Below are positions 21,346 through 33,376 of a stretch of DNA of 64,000 nucleotides, piece after piece. The notes beneath the pieces are model-generated. The model was not told where the DNA came from. It made no database searches and saw only the letters and a program-made list of their open reading frames with translations. Where the stretch lies: assembly GCF_027579695.1 (NCBI RefSeq), contig NC_083581.1:60145200-60209199 (forward strand). Reading direction: 5' to 3'. Every line of letters starts with the position of its first letter. The first letter of the stretch is position 1. Source of the stretch: Neoarius graeffei (lineage: Eukaryota; Chordata; Actinopteri; Siluriformes; Ariidae). A program made the translations under genes and the position numbers.

Positions 21346-22177
21346 GCCTCAGAACACAGCTGCAGAGGGAAGGCCTGGGCCGGTTTGCTGGCGCTGCGGG
21401 GAACCGGGCCACCTGCAGCAACAGTGTGCAGCGATGGAGGTGGGGGCGGTGGTGCGGATCCCCGACGCGCCAGAGGCTGCCCTCGATCGGGCCGGAGCGT
21501 ATCGCATACCGGTAAGTGTACAAGGGGCTACATATCAGGCGTTGGTGGATTCAGGCTGCAATCAGACCTCGATCCGCCAAAGCCTGGTGCAAGACGAGGC
21601 ATTGGGGGGAGCACAAGGGGTGAAGGTGTTGTGTGTGCACGGGGATATTCACAGCTACCCATTGGTGTCGGACCACATATATTTCAGAGGGGAAAAATCA
21701 ATAGTGAAGGCGGCGGTTAATCCTCGCCTTACCCACTCTTTGATCTTGGGGACTGATTGGCTGGGATTTCGGGGTTTGATGGCACGCCTAGTAAAGAGTG
21801 GGTCCTGCCGGTTGATAGGGGAGGGTCCCGGTGTCGCTTTGGCTGGAGCGGCGGTCGCAGAGCCGTCTACGTCATCTCCGCGACAGAGTGAGGAGCCCCC
21901 GGCCCCTCCTCTTTCTATTGGGGAATCCGTCGCGGATTTCCCACTGGAACAATCGCGAGACGAGACTCTGCGACACGCGGTTGACCAAGTGAGAGTAATC
22001 GATGAAGGATGCCAACAAGCGGATCACCCGTTGGTATCTGGCGCTCCAACCTTTCAACTTCAAGGTGGTCCACAGGCCGGGGGCGCAGATGGTCGTGGCG
22101 GACTTCCTCTCCCGTCAAGGGGGGGGGGGGGGGGGGGGGGGGGAGTCGGCTGCAGGCCGGACGGGCACCCGGCCTGA
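21338..22177 (+). pseudogene. Truncated Gypsy pol: CCHC knuckle, protease start, RNase H tail
   Basis: It starts MSEPQNTAAEGRP, overlapping the gag stop. CWRCGEPGHLQQQC is a CCHC knuckle, ALVDSGCNQTSI the aspartic-protease active site, and HSLILGTDWL the following strand. After VRVIDEG the sequence jumps to a different frame reading RITRWYLALQPFNFKVVHRP and ADFLSR, the end of a Gypsy RNase H. The junction is near 22000. The intervening enzyme domains are deleted, so the copy cannot move on its own. Confidence 0.8.
22119..22143 (+). repeat. Homopolymer of 25 G
   Basis: An uninterrupted G run directly after the RNase H tail (SRQ then Gly codons), about 50 bp before the 3' LTR. It could act in plus-strand priming or form a quadruplex, but expansion of a short G run is the simpler explanation. 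Its length may be a sequencing or assembly estimate. Confidence 0.8.
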
Positions 22178-22194
22178 GTCACGCGGTGGGGGTA

Positions 22195-22515
22195 TGTGAC
22201 AGCGGGGGCGTGGTCAAGCGCCGGTCTGTGACAGGAGGGCGGAGTTGGGGAAGGTAAGTGGCAGAATCACTTCACCTGAGTGTAATTAACCTGTGTTTTG
22301 TGTGTGTTCTCCCCAGTAAACCACCCTACTTAAGGAGGGAAAGGGAGAGCGGAAGGGAGCTTCTTCCCCGGCAGAGCCGACAGCGTGTGTGTGCGTGTCT
22401 CTGCCTGTTGGTTTAAATATTGTTAGACTGAAAAGTTCGGCAATAAAGCCTTCTGAGAACCTTGATCTCTGTCCTGCCGTCCTCTGTGCTCCACCCACAC
22501 GCTATTCTCGCTACA
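22195..22515 (+). repeat. 3' LTR
   Basis: It begins TGTGACAGCG after a purine-rich GGTGGGGGTA tract and ends GCTACA, then GGCTA. Four substitutions separate it from the 5' LTR. Confidence 0.9.
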
Positions 22516-22789
22516 GGCTATTTATTGTATTTTTATCATTTACTATTTACCGTTTCCTCATGCTTCCTGAATTGCTCTTTCAACAATTTGAGCACTAATT
22601 TTATGCCTGTGCCGTCAGGGAAGAAAAAAAAAATCCATTGATGGGATAACCTGGTCTTTCACCAAATTTAGTTCGTCAGCTGACTTCATTTTATTGTCCC
22701 ATAACGTTGCTGAGTCAAGACCTGACCAATTGAAGCCACCAGAAATCATAACCCTGCCTCCAGAGGCTTACACAATGGCAACTATGCAT

Positions 22790-23310
22790 GATGGGTGCAT
22801 TGCTTCATGTGCTTCCCTTCTTACCCTGACACACCCATCACTCTAGAATACGGTAAATCTGGACTCATGAGACCATATGACCTTTATCCATGGCTCCAGA
22901 GTCCAATCTTTATGCTCCCTAGAAAGCTGAAGCCCCCCCCCCCATTAGTCTCACTAACAAGTGGTTTTCGTATGGTCACACAGCTGTTTAGTCCAAATCC
23001 TGTGAGTTCTCATCACAATGTGCATGTGGAAATGCTCTTACTGTCACTATTAAACATAGCCTTGAGCTCTCCTGTCGATTTTTTACGAATTGACACCAAG
23101 TGTTTAAGTGATCTCTGATCACGGTTAGTCAAGATTTTTTTTCTGACCACATTTCTTCCATGAAGCTGACAGTTCACCACCATCCTTCCAGGTTTTAATA
23201 ATGAATTGGACAGTTCTTAACCCAATTCCAGTCATTTCAGGAATCTCCAAATAGTCTTCTTTGCTTGATGCAGGACAATAATTTGACCCTTCTGAAACAC
23301 AATAACATCT
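22790..23310 (-). pseudogene. Tc1-like transposase remnant
   Basis: Read on minus, the fragments include a helix-turn-helix region (GLRTVQFIIK, KDGGELS) and later the catalytic-domain start. The antisense reading ([18 protein letters not shown]) is nearly identical to the antisense of 54990-55263, showing that both are copies of one Tc1 family. Frames are broken and the ends are not found. Confidence 0.6.
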
Positions 23311-23858
23311 TTTCCACGACCACGGGATACATCCTCCAAAATGGTTTTTAAAATAATGAGAAGCTACTCACTGCATCAATTAGGGTTAAAATAACTGTCT
23401 GCAGTATAGCCAATCAAAGGCTCTTAAAGTTAAACTGCCTTTCAGATTTTTCAAATTTAGGTCGTAAAAAGAATTTTTCCTGACACCCAGTTATTTTTGT
23501 TTAGTGGACGGAAAGTTACTGAATTCAAATCACAGACTTCCAATTGTATTAGGTTTTTTTTAATAGAACAATTAATGAATTTAGGGGTCACATGGCCCTA
23601 AATTCTCCACTATTTTTTCCAGTTTCACCATGACCCAGTTCAAGATACTACGTCATGCATCATGTGGTGGGCTTCCCCCGTTCGCATAAGGCATTGTCGG
23701 ATACAAATTTGAAACAGGAGAGAAAAATGGAGGACGCGAACGAAACGTGAAAGAGCGACTACAGTAACAGAAAGCGAGAAGAAAAGACGTTATGTTGCAA
23801 AGGAAAGGAAACGCAGGACCAAACTAATAAATATTGGCAGTCAGCGAGCACCTCGGTG

Positions 23859-25342
23859 CAGTGGCGGCTGGTAGTCTTTCAAACAGGGGAGGCTGGTTGG
23901 TTACGACATTTCCAGATTTTAAAAGAAAAAACACATCAATTTTACCCATACTCTTGCCTCTGATCTGGCTGATTGTTGGCAGCGTCACAAACTGTGAAAT
24001 AACAGGTTCTTTTGGCCCATTAGCCTACTGTCCAATATACATGATGGTGGTGTTGGGGGGGGGTATATTTTAACATTTTATATTTTAAAATTGTGGCATG
24101 TTGTTTAAAAATTGATCATTATTGAAAGCAGCTCTTTGTCAGGAACCTCAGCAGTAGAGCTGGGTGCTACACATTTCATTCAATGACACTTTCCCTATAT
24201 TTTACTTATTTTGACTGAGAAATGTTTTATTGACAATTTTGATAACCCTTCACTTTTAATCCAGGTCTGTAGTGTGAAATGTTCTCGGCTGTGTTTTTGT
24301 TTAAAAATGTTTTCCAAATTGTAGCTGTGTTTAATTCATATCCAGAAAAATATATATTCCAATATAATATACTCAGCATAAACATTTTAAATAGATTCTA
24401 TATTTTTGGTCCATCCATGACATATTACTAAAGTAGCCTATTTACTGTTGTTGATGTGGGTCACTTGCTGTTAGCCAATTCACTTTCTCGTACCAGGAGA
24501 GCTGAAAGGAACGAGTATTATTCCCTACCTTTTTCACCAAGTCAATTTGAGGCGTTGGTCTACCCTGCTCTTTAATTTTAATTTTTTCCTCGAAAGGAAG
24601 ACTGGCAAATGGCTTTGCCAAAATTAAATCAGCAATGCTTGGCATCCGTGCGCAGCTTTCTTGCTAGCTGACTAGCCCCCTCAAGTTCAAGTTCAGTCAC
24701 TCAAATAAACAAAATTTCTGGAACTAAGATAGCAAACTTGACAACACCATATTTACACTTTATTTACAATGATAATATATACAAACTAAAAAAGCTGGTA
24801 GAAACCGTATGTAATGAATTAAATCGAAATGTAAGCTGATCTCTTACAATACACCACAGCACTTCCGATTCCGCATGCGACTGAACTGAAATTCACCGCT
24901 GCCTGTCTATAGTTGAACTGAGCTGTCAATCAAAGAAAATATCCGGCCGCTTTCACCAATCACCAGTCTCCTCGCGGAAAGCTTTGCCATGTCCCTCCCA
25001 TGTGAGGCTCGGAGTCTGTAGGCGGGCATTTTCGCAGTATTTGTCCAATAACCGTCTTGCATTTTGAGATTGACAAGCGCATCGCTCCCAAATGCCATTG
25101 AAGTCCACTGAGGCTGGGAGTCCGTGAGACTCCGTGGGCGGGCGTTTTTGCAGTATTTGTCCAATAACCGTCTTGCATTTTGAGATTGAAAAGCGCAGAG
25201 CTCCCAAATGCCATTGAAGTGCACTGAGGCTGCGCTGCATCGCGCTGTCACGAGGGGGAAAAACTCACGCACACATTAAAGTTATAAGGGCATTTTTAGA
25301 GGAGGCTGAGCCTCCCTCGTTGTCTTAGAGCAATCGCCCGTG
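23859..25342 (-). mobile_element. hAT element with ZMYM/TTF-type finger fragment
   Basis: The 8-bp duplication CCTCGGTG (23851-23858 and 25343-25350) brackets the ends CAGTGGCGGCTGG and CAATCGCCCGTG. A minus ORF at 24442-24645 reads QGRPTPQIDL and NTRSFQLSWYEKVNWLTASD, the TTF-type zinc-finger start of ZMYM1-like hAT transposases. The catalytic part is absent. A 116-bp tandem duplication lies near the right end. The flanks 23580-23850 and 25351-25700 may belong to an older element into which this one jumped. Confidence 0.75.
25019..25235. repeat. 116-bp tandem duplication
   Basis: Two copies of a unit containing GCAGTATTTGTCCAATAACC and TCCCAAATGCCATTGAAGT are offset by 116 bp (GCAG at 25034 and 25150), differing at a few positions. 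It is part of the hAT element's right subterminal region. Confidence 0.8.
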
Positions 25343-25350
25343 CCTCGGTG

Positions 25351-26649
25351 TGATCAGTTGTTTGTTTAGCGACAGAATGATGTAACTGTCAGTACACGGT
25401 CAAGGTAAACCTGTAGATCGCAGTAATGCAACACTGTGGATGCCAGCTGCCGTAAAACCCAAAAGAAGAAGGAAAAGAAGAAGGTAAACCTGTGCATGTG
25501 CACACCGGACTTCCTCTGTCTGCTTGACTGCATGAAGTGAGCGATTTCATGCACATTATTTGCTTTAATCCCCTCAAATTAAATAACTTCCCAGCCACAG
25601 AATGGCCTGGGTTTTTTTTTTTTTTTAGATATTACAGAAATAAACATATATCACAATGACCAAATTTCAGAGGGGACTAAATTTCATTGATTTTATGAAA
25701 TCGAAAGGCCATCTAGCTTTAAATATTTGCTTATTTAAATCCAAACAGTGATGTTTGGCCAGGCAGTGTGTACATATGCATGTTGTACAAGAAGTTCAGC
25801 ATAGTACACACAGCTTCCACAGAATCTATCTCCTGCTTCAGAAGCACTTTGCACTTGCACAAGCTTTAGTTTATGTTTACATCACACATCAGAATGAAGG
25901 AAAAACGTGATGTCAGTGACTTTGACTGTAGCATGGTAGTTGATGTCAGACGCACCACGGTGTGTAAACTCTAGAAACTGTTGTGCCGAAAACGGGAAAT
26001 CAGCACTTTCTCAAATACTCAAACCAGTCCACGTGGCACCACAAACAACCATGCCACAGGTCAAAGTGACCAAGATCACATTTCCCCTCATTCTGATGCA
26101 TGATGTGAATATAAACTAAAGCTTTTGGCCTTCCCAAGAGAGGGTAAAAAGAGAGGGTGATGAAGGGAAGGTTTGATGGACACCCCATGACGTTAAAGTA
26201 TAAATGGAACAAAAGTGCAACATGTCACTCTTTAATAAATAAAAATTATTAACATGGACAAATTGCTGTGGTATGAAAGGAATCAAACACTTTGGAGTAG
26301 TAACAACCCTTCACCCTGGTCTTGATTATTTTCTTATAACAGCACACTCCATCTATTCTTTACTTATCCTTACTGACATAGAGGTTATATTTAGTTTTTA
26401 CAGGAGCTTAGTTTAAATCGACACACAACTGTTTCGAAGGGTTAAACACTTATGCTTATTTAATCAATATATAGTCAAGCTGAAATTTAGGTGATTATCA
26501 TCGACAAACTTTTAAAAAGCTGCAGCAGTCGAACTAGTGCTCAAAGATCAGAGTCACATTTTTGTGTCTTCTAAGTAAATATGACCGTGTCATTCCTCCC
26601 ACTGCTTTGATAAATGACATTTGGCTCATTACATGGTCCTGGAAACATA
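25351..26649. other. Intergenic DNA with one repeat fragment; no gene seen
   Basis: Mostly AT-rich. About 25985-26115 (CTCAAATACTCAAACCAGTC to CATTCTGATGCATGATGTGA) matches the middle of the element at 49355-49933. I see no exon. Confidence 0.55.
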
Positions 26650-26735
26650 CAGTGGTGCTTGAAAGTTTGTGAACCCTTTAGAATTTTCTATATTTCTGCA
26701 TAAATATGACCTGAAATACCATCAGATTTTCACGC
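26650..26735. repeat. Solo Tc1 left end
   Basis: CAGTGGTGCTTGAAAGTTTG and the next 65 bp match the end of the Tc1 element at 16682. The homology stops after CAGATTTTCACGC. A TA precedes it. Confidence 0.75.
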
Positions 26736-27033
26736 TCATCAGTAAGGATGTGATTCATGGCGCTAAATCCATGTTCACACTCTGGATATTGTTATTATCT
26801 ACAATGTATCTATTTGCTGGGGACGTTCGTGAACATCAAAGCTGCCACTTCGGGTCATTTTGAAAGTGAGTGCAATGTAGACCATAGAAAACTGTGTCAC
26901 AACATGCCTGTCAACTTTTTTTTTTGGTTTGTTTGTTTTATTGACAGGGTTGTCCCCGAGGATTTTTTTTCAGCAGAGATAAAAACCAGAGGGGGGGATG
27001 ATCCCCCCCATCCCCCCCAGCAAATCGCACCCA

Positions 27034-27036
<3 letters not shown>

Positions 27037-27090
<54 letters not shown>
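27037..27090. repeat. (TA)n microsatellite
   Basis: About 27 TA units abut the left end of the MITE at 27091. A similar run abuts its right end. Confidence 0.95.
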
Positions 27091-27092
<2 letters not shown>

Positions 27093-28055
27093 GGTGCATC
27101 AGTTGCAAAAATGCAAAAATGTTCCTTTTGGTAAGAAAACACACTGGGTGAAATATTTTGACAAAATTCAAAAGTTTCATGGTGGCACCAGGAGCTCAAA
27201 GTTATGGAAAAAGCTGCTATTTTATGACTTTTATGACATTTCGATCACTTTTCATGAAACATTATGGCACCTTATAGAGTATACCAAATATCTTAGATAC
27301 ACATTTTTAGTACATATTCTAAATATATTATCAAGCACAGTTTGAGTTTTAGCTGTTCATTGAATCATTGTTCAACTACTTTTAAACAATACAAATGTAT
27401 TATGAATCACATTAATGCTTCTCAATCCCTTGCAAAGGTTCTTAACATGATCTCTGGGTCACAAGCAATCAATAAATGGAGTCCAACATTGTGATTCAAA
27501 CCTTACGCAAAAACATAAAATAAGCGTTTTTTGGCGGCGGCACGGTGGTGTAGTGGTTAGCGCTGTCGCCTCACAGCAAGAAGGTCCTGGGTTCAGCTGT
27601 GGCCTTACAGGGCCTTTCTGTGTGGAGTTTGCATGTTCTCCCCGTGTCCGCGTGGGTTTCCTCCGGGTGCTCCGGTTTCCCCCACAGTCCAAAGACATGC
27701 AGGTTAGGTTAACTGGTGACTCTAAATTGACCGTAGGTGTGAATGTGAGTGTGAATGGTTGTCTGTGTCTATGTGTCAGCCCTGTGATGACCTGGCGACT
27801 TGTCCAGGGTGTACCCCGCCTTTCGCCCGTAGTCAGCTGGGATAGGCTCCAGCTTGCCTGCGACCCTGTAGAAGGATAAAGCGGCTAGAGATAATGAGAT
27901 GAGATGAGCGTTTTTTGGCAAAAAATGAACCTCATGGTGCCACCATTAGACTTTTGAATATGGTCAAAAATTTTTACAGGATGTCTTTATTGGTGAAAAG
28001 GAACACCCAAACAAAAATGCATCAGATTTTATGAAAGTGAGGGCAACTGATGCAC

Positions 28056-28058
<3 letters not shown>
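27091..28058. mobile_element. TIR element set between two (TA)n arrays
   Basis: Inverted ends AGGGTGCATCAGTTGC and GCAACTGATGCACCCT. The interior includes mirrored motifs such as TGGTGGCACCAGG and ATGGTGCCACCATTAG but no ORF. A SINE is nested at 27536-27905. A TA target is likely and appears to have expanded on both sides. Confidence 0.75.
27536..27905 (+). repeat. tRNA-derived SINE, nested
   Basis: Plus-strand copy with the 12-bp duplication GCGTTTTTTGGC (27524-27535 and 27906-27917). Box A is TAGTGGTTAGCGC. Box B is damaged: the segment after GGTTCAGC is replaced. Confidence 0.88.
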
Positions 28059-28127
<69 letters not shown>

Positions 28128-28153
28128 ATACACACACACACACACACACACAC
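28059..28153. repeat. (TA)n-(GT)n-(CA)n compound microsatellite
   Basis: A TA run is followed by GT repeats, TATA and CA repeats. The GT and CA blocks are mutually complementary, so the run can fold. Confidence 0.95.
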
Positions 28154-28800
28154 AATTTACTCATTATTAAAATTCTAATTTACAAAATTTACTGTGTATT
28201 CTCTTTATAAGTGCATATTAAAATAGAACATTGTTTAAAATCACACTTTTTTTATTTTAACACTTCATAAACATTTTAACTGACACTAATGTCAGCTGAT
28301 TCTGAAAAATAAACTCTAAGGAATAGTCTTTCCGTCAAATTATTATTACTAGGTCAGTGTCAAACAGGTGAGGCTCAGTGATAAACCCCAGTAATACCAG
28401 TGAACAGTGAGTCCAACTCAGAGGAGTCACTCAGTAGGATGATTCATCTGAGAACTGCTCTATTACATGATTATAAACATCACCTGTTTATTAATCCACT
28501 TCAGTACACTGGAGTTAGTTAAAGGCATGTTTGCTCACCTGTCTTTGCAGCAGCAACTTCTCTTCCCTTCACTTAAAGTCAGTATCTGTGCTTCTTGTTC
28601 ATAAATCATTGACACTTAAGGTCACATAAACCCAGGTTTCAGAATGAAATAACCAGCATATGCCACCTCCTCTACCCTGGCAGATAAAACTGTCTCAACG
28701 CCAAAACAAAACTCGATATATAGTGCACTATAAAATGTGTCTGGACCATTAGTTCATATCATATTAAGTGCACCTAAATAGTGATCAAGAAGCCATTTGG

Positions 28801-28880
28801 GGTTCTGCCCAGCGAGCCGACACTTCCTTGGTTACGTCATCACAAGCGTCACGTGACTTCTGGAGCCTCTGCAAGGAAAA
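28801..28880 (-). promoter_or_regulatory. Possible promoter with CRE-like and E-box sites
   Basis: Within 80 bp are TACGTCAT (CRE-like), GTCACGTGAC (E-box core) and, on minus, AAGGAAGTG (ETS-like). The cluster lies between the two divergent genes and could serve an untranslated first exon of the oxidoreductase gene. There is no direct evidence of transcription. The rest of 28154-29620 shows no gene. Confidence 0.25.
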
Positions 28881-29623
28881 CAGCGTTTATTATCAGATAA
28901 AACAATTATAAGATACAGGATACTGCATGAATTAAACATTACATTTCAATTTCTGCTCCTAATTTGAGATGCATGTGTATATAAATCATATACATATATT
29001 TTGGGTATTTACTTAGTATAGTAACAATGGCTGTCTTTGGGACCACAGTGGAAACAAGTGTTCACACTTTTTAGTGTAATCCTGGTTTTTATGCCATGAT
29101 CATACTGTTTATTGTATGTACTGCATTTTAGCCAAATAAATAAAAAATATACTATACTATAAAATATAATTTTAAAGAAAATCCCACAATAACCCTGATT
29201 AAAATATTAAAGAAAGATACTGTACACACATTTATTTTTCACTACTATACTCCTCAATACAAAGGTTTTTTTAATAAAATGTTCTTATATCATTATAGCA
29301 ATTTTTTCCAAGTTCATTAAAGTCTTTCAGTGGAAATTCTAAAAAAAAAAGTTAAAAAAGAGGTTGGCTTTTACCTTTAAAACAACAAAACAAAAAAAGT
29401 ACATTGCTTCTTTAATATTTTGTGTACTGTACATACCAAAAAGAGTGCATTAAACAAAAATAATTGAAGAAAATTATTTATTATTCAGTAGCTCTACATA
29501 TAAGGGTTTATAATATTTATTTTAGCTATCTATTTTAGTTTATTTTGACAAGACCGTAGGCACAGAGAAATGATGAAAAAAAGAACTGCCTGAATATAAA
29601 AATGGAGATGTATCGTTCACAAA

Positions 29624-30065
29624 CGAGTCGACTCTTTACTGAGATGGCTCTTTTAGGTGGGATTCGATCCGTATTTCTAAAGAGTTCTCTTTAAATTCTA
29701 CTCGAATGAATGTTAGCTGTTCACCTGAGACAGGAATCGCAGGAACGCTTTCTGTGAGGTGTAATATCAACACTGAGCAATTTAATAACTGGAGAATGCA
29801 ATCAATTGAACAAATTATATGATTCACATGGAATTATTCAAGTTGGTTGCATTCTCCAGTTATTAAATTCAAGTTGAGCAATTGAGAGTCAAATATAAAT
29901 GATTCAAATATAGTTTCTAGTGACACATATTTCTGGCCACAGAGAAAACCACCAATTTTGTGCGGTTTTAAAGTGAAACGGCCTGTGTGCAATTTCCCAG
30001 TTGAAAGAATCGACTCTTATTGATTCACTGAGCCGACTGATCTGACTCACTGAAAAGAGTCGTAA
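29624..30065. mobile_element. TIR/foldback element upstream of EMC1
   Basis: Outer motifs GAGTCGACTCTTT and GAAAAGAGTCG are inverted. An inner inverted pair (AATTTAATAACTGGAGAATG at 29778 and its complement ending about 29871) brackets a 45-bp loop. No ORF. Its right end is about 240 bp from the EMC1 start codon. Confidence 0.5.
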
Positions 30066-30229
30066 TCATTGTCAGTAATTCAAACAGTCTCCGATTAAAC
30101 ACTGAATTGTTCCTTCTTCCATTTGGCATTTATGTTAATGTTAGTTGTACGCACGAAATAGTTGTTTGTCACCATTAAATTACGCTTTTGCACTAATAAT
30201 AAATAAACGAGTCATTATTCTGTAATAAA

Positions 30230-30305
30230 TCCTTTCAGGCAGGGGCTGTCTCTTAGAGTCGGGTCCTAAGCCGCAAGGAATTCTGGGAGTTGATCCTCTG
30301 CAGCA
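30230..30305 (+). promoter_or_regulatory. EMC1 core promoter region with ZNF143-like site
   Basis: No TATA box is seen. On minus, CAACTCCCAGAATTCC at about 30275-30291 resembles the ZNF143/STAF motif (ACTACAAYTCCCAGMAKGC), which is frequent in promoters of housekeeping genes. It lies about 15-30 bp before the ATG, so the transcription start is likely nearby. The match is partial, and start sites are not visible in sequence. Confidence 0.4.
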
Positions 30306-33300
30306 ATGGCTGGCTTTCTAGCTTGGTTGTTTATTTCTTTGTGTTTATTAGGTTTTGCTGGAGCCGTTTTCGAAGACCAAGTGGGGAAATTTGATTGGTA
30401 TGTACATGTGGTCAACACTTGGGTGTTTCTGGTGCCTTTAAGCTCTTTTTGTGTTTTTCTGGAGACAGTTTAAATTACCGGTGGTTCAAACAAGCTAATT
30501 GCTAATTAGCTAATGAGTCTGAGGCGTTACTTTTTCTACCCGCTTTCCAAATGATTGAAGAGGACTTCCGGTCTGCTGATTGGTTCCTGCTCACTGTGAG
30601 GGTGGGCAGCGAGCGAATCCCAGTGCAGGAGGCGGGATTTGACTTGAAGCGGGTGGGAGGAATATAAGGAAAACCTGTGCACGCTTCCACCTGCTAAAAT
30701 TATACTGAATCCCCTAATGTCATGATACTGGTGTGGTTTATACTCCCCAGCCTGTGATAATGACCTGGCAGGAGTAGATGTGGGTGGAAACCTGTTTCTT
30801 TGGGATGGTCCGATCTCCTTTTTACATTTACGATACGATACTGACATCCCACTGTATGCAAGTTTCTGCTCATCCGTGTCTTATCAGTCAGCATCAGAGA
30901 CATTTATGGACTAAAATCTGTCAGTGAATTGGATTAGAACAGCAGTAGACCCCTATTCTATACTTGAGCCAGTGTTTCAGGGTAATATCGTCCTGTGCTG
31001 TACATTATGTGCCACTGCTTAAAGCTTAAGTGTACTTTATGGATCACACATTTGTGACATCAGGAAGAACACATCTTAACAACTTGATGATTTTACACTA
31101 CCGTTCAAAAGTTTGGGGTCACTTTGAAATGTCCTTATTTTTGAAAGAAAAGCACTGTTCTTTTCAATGAAGATCACTTTAAACTAATCAGAAATCCACT
31201 CTATACATTGCTAATGTGGTAAATGACTATTCTAGCTGCAAATGTCTGGTTTTTGGTGCAATATCTCCATAGGTGTATAGAGGCCCATTTCCAGCAACTC
31301 TCACTCCAGTGTTCTAATGGTACAATGTGTTTGCTCATTGCCTCAGAAGGCTAATGGATGATTAGAAAACCCTTGTACAATCATGTTAGCACAGCTGAAA
31401 ACAGTTGAGCTCTTTAGAGAAGCTATAAAACTGACCTTCCTTTGAGCAGATTGAGTTTCTGGAGCATCACATTTGTGGGGTCGATTAAATGCTCAGAAAA
31501 ATGTCTTGACTATATTTTCTACTCATTTTACAACTTATGGTGGTAAATAAAAAAGTGTGACTTTTCATGGAAAACACAAAATTGTCTGGGTGACCCCAAA
31601 CTTTTGAACGGTAGTGTGTGTGTGTGTGTGTGTGTGTATCTCTCTCTCTCGTTCATCTCTCATTATCTCTAGCCGCTTTATCCTGTTCTACAGGGTCGCA
31701 GGCAAGCTGGAGTCTATCCCAGCTGACTACGGGCGAAAGGCGGGGTACACCCTGGACAAGTCGCCAGGTCATCACAGGGCTGACATATAGACACAGACAA
31801 CCATTCACACTCACACCTACGGTCAATTTAGAGTCACCAGTTAACCTAACCTGCATGTCTTTGGACTGTGGGGGAAACCGGAGCACCCGGAGGAAACCCA
31901 CGCGGACACGGGGAGAACATGCAAACTCCGCACAGAAAGGCCCTCGCCAGCCACGGGGCTCGAACCCGGACCTTCTTGCTGTGAGGCGACAGCGCTAACC
32001 ACTACACCACCGTGCCGCCCCGTGTGTATATATAATTATATAATTTTTTTTTTTCAATCTTCTTTCAGGAGACAGCAGTTTGTCGGTGAGGTGCGTTTCG
32101 CCCTCTTTGATAGTCATTCCCAAGCATCTAAAAAGCTCCTAGTTGCAACAGAAAAGAACATTTTTGCCTCCCTCAATTCCAGAACTGGAGAGCTCTGTAA
32201 GTATCCTTGCTTATGTGCCTTAGATGTGTCTCTGCAATTTAAATATATTCTCTTTAAACTACTGCAGTTTGCCAATGATTTACTTTTTTTTTTTTTTTTT
32301 TTTGTCAGTTAAAGAATTTCACATCTTTTTTTGTTTGATAGTTGCCCTTTAATGCTGTGGAACACCTGAGGACCCATTTAGTTCCTGTTATGTTGTAGAA
32401 GTTCCCTTTTCAGTTTATCTCTCTCTGGGTGGGTGGGTGTCTCTGTCTCTCTCTTGCTCTTTTTCTTTTTTTTTTTTATTGTTTATGGTGGTTGGCAAAC
32501 AGCTTTTCGTGCATTACCGCCACCTTCTGGACTGGAGTGTGAACCAGAATGTTTACTACACTAGTGTGCTAAATTCTCCTAAGAATTCCTGTATCATTTA
32601 AAAACCTAAAAATAGCCCTAAATCGTACATTCAAATCAAAGTCCTTCCCACGCCATGTGGCGCATAGGGCAGCGCCGATCTCCATTTCCGTAGCCCTCAG
32701 CCTCTCGCCTATTACATAGCTAGGGTTACAGTGGGGGGCTAGTCCTCTGGTAACCGCAGGAGTTTGACTCCCCACTCGCATCTTTATTGCAGCGTGCCTT
32801 GCCAGACGGCAGTAGGTACCATTTTTATGATGGTCCTTGGTATGACCCGACCGTGAGTAGAACTCCCGATCGAGAGGCAGACACGCTAACCGCTAGGACA
32901 ACTCCATTATATCCTACGTTATCTGACCTCAACTGCAACATCTCTCTGATACCTAGTGTCGTATGATTCCTTTAAAGTGTCCGTCTCTCTTGTTGATATC
33001 TAAGACAATCCAACATCACATGCTCCACCGTTTCCTGTAGTCCACAATGTTCACAACTACCAGTAGCATGCTTATTCATTATGTTTAATGTATTATTCAG
33101 ACCAGTGTGACTAAACCTTATCCTTGATATAATCTCTCTCTCTCGGTGTGTGTCTCTCTGTTTGCCTCTCTCTCTCTCTCTCTCTCTGTTTCTCTCTCAG
33201 GGTGTGGGTCTCTCTCTTTTGTCTTTCTCTCGGTGTCTGTCTGTCTGTGCCTCTCTCCATCTCTCTCGGTGTTTTTGTGTGTATGTCTCTCTGTCTCTCG

Positions 33301-33308
33301 GTGTGCAT

Positions 33309-33376
<68 letters not shown>

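Larger units (their letters stand above)
20087..22515 (+). mobile_element. Ty3/Gypsy-type LTR retrotransposon, pol-deleted
   Basis: Two 321-bp LTRs (20087-20407 and 22195-22515) are flanked by the 5-bp duplication GGCTA (20082-20086 and 22516-22520). A primer-binding site TGGTGCCGAAACCCGGGA follows the 5' LTR at 20409. The interior has gag, a CCHC knuckle and protease start, then jumps near 22000 to the RNase H tail. RT, most of RNase H and integrase are gone. By eye the LTRs differ at 4 of 321 positions, so insertion was recent. It lies 191 bp upstream of the oxidoreductase ATG, in the opposite orientation. GC content is far above the surroundings. Confidence 0.92.

Noticed and set aside
21038..21523. 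Long minus-strand frame over the gag region
   Set aside because: Shadow of a GC-rich gag gene on the opposite strand.
30502..30847. Minus-strand frames just inside EMC1 intron 1
   Set aside because: No recognisable protein, no splice partners, low-complexity composition.
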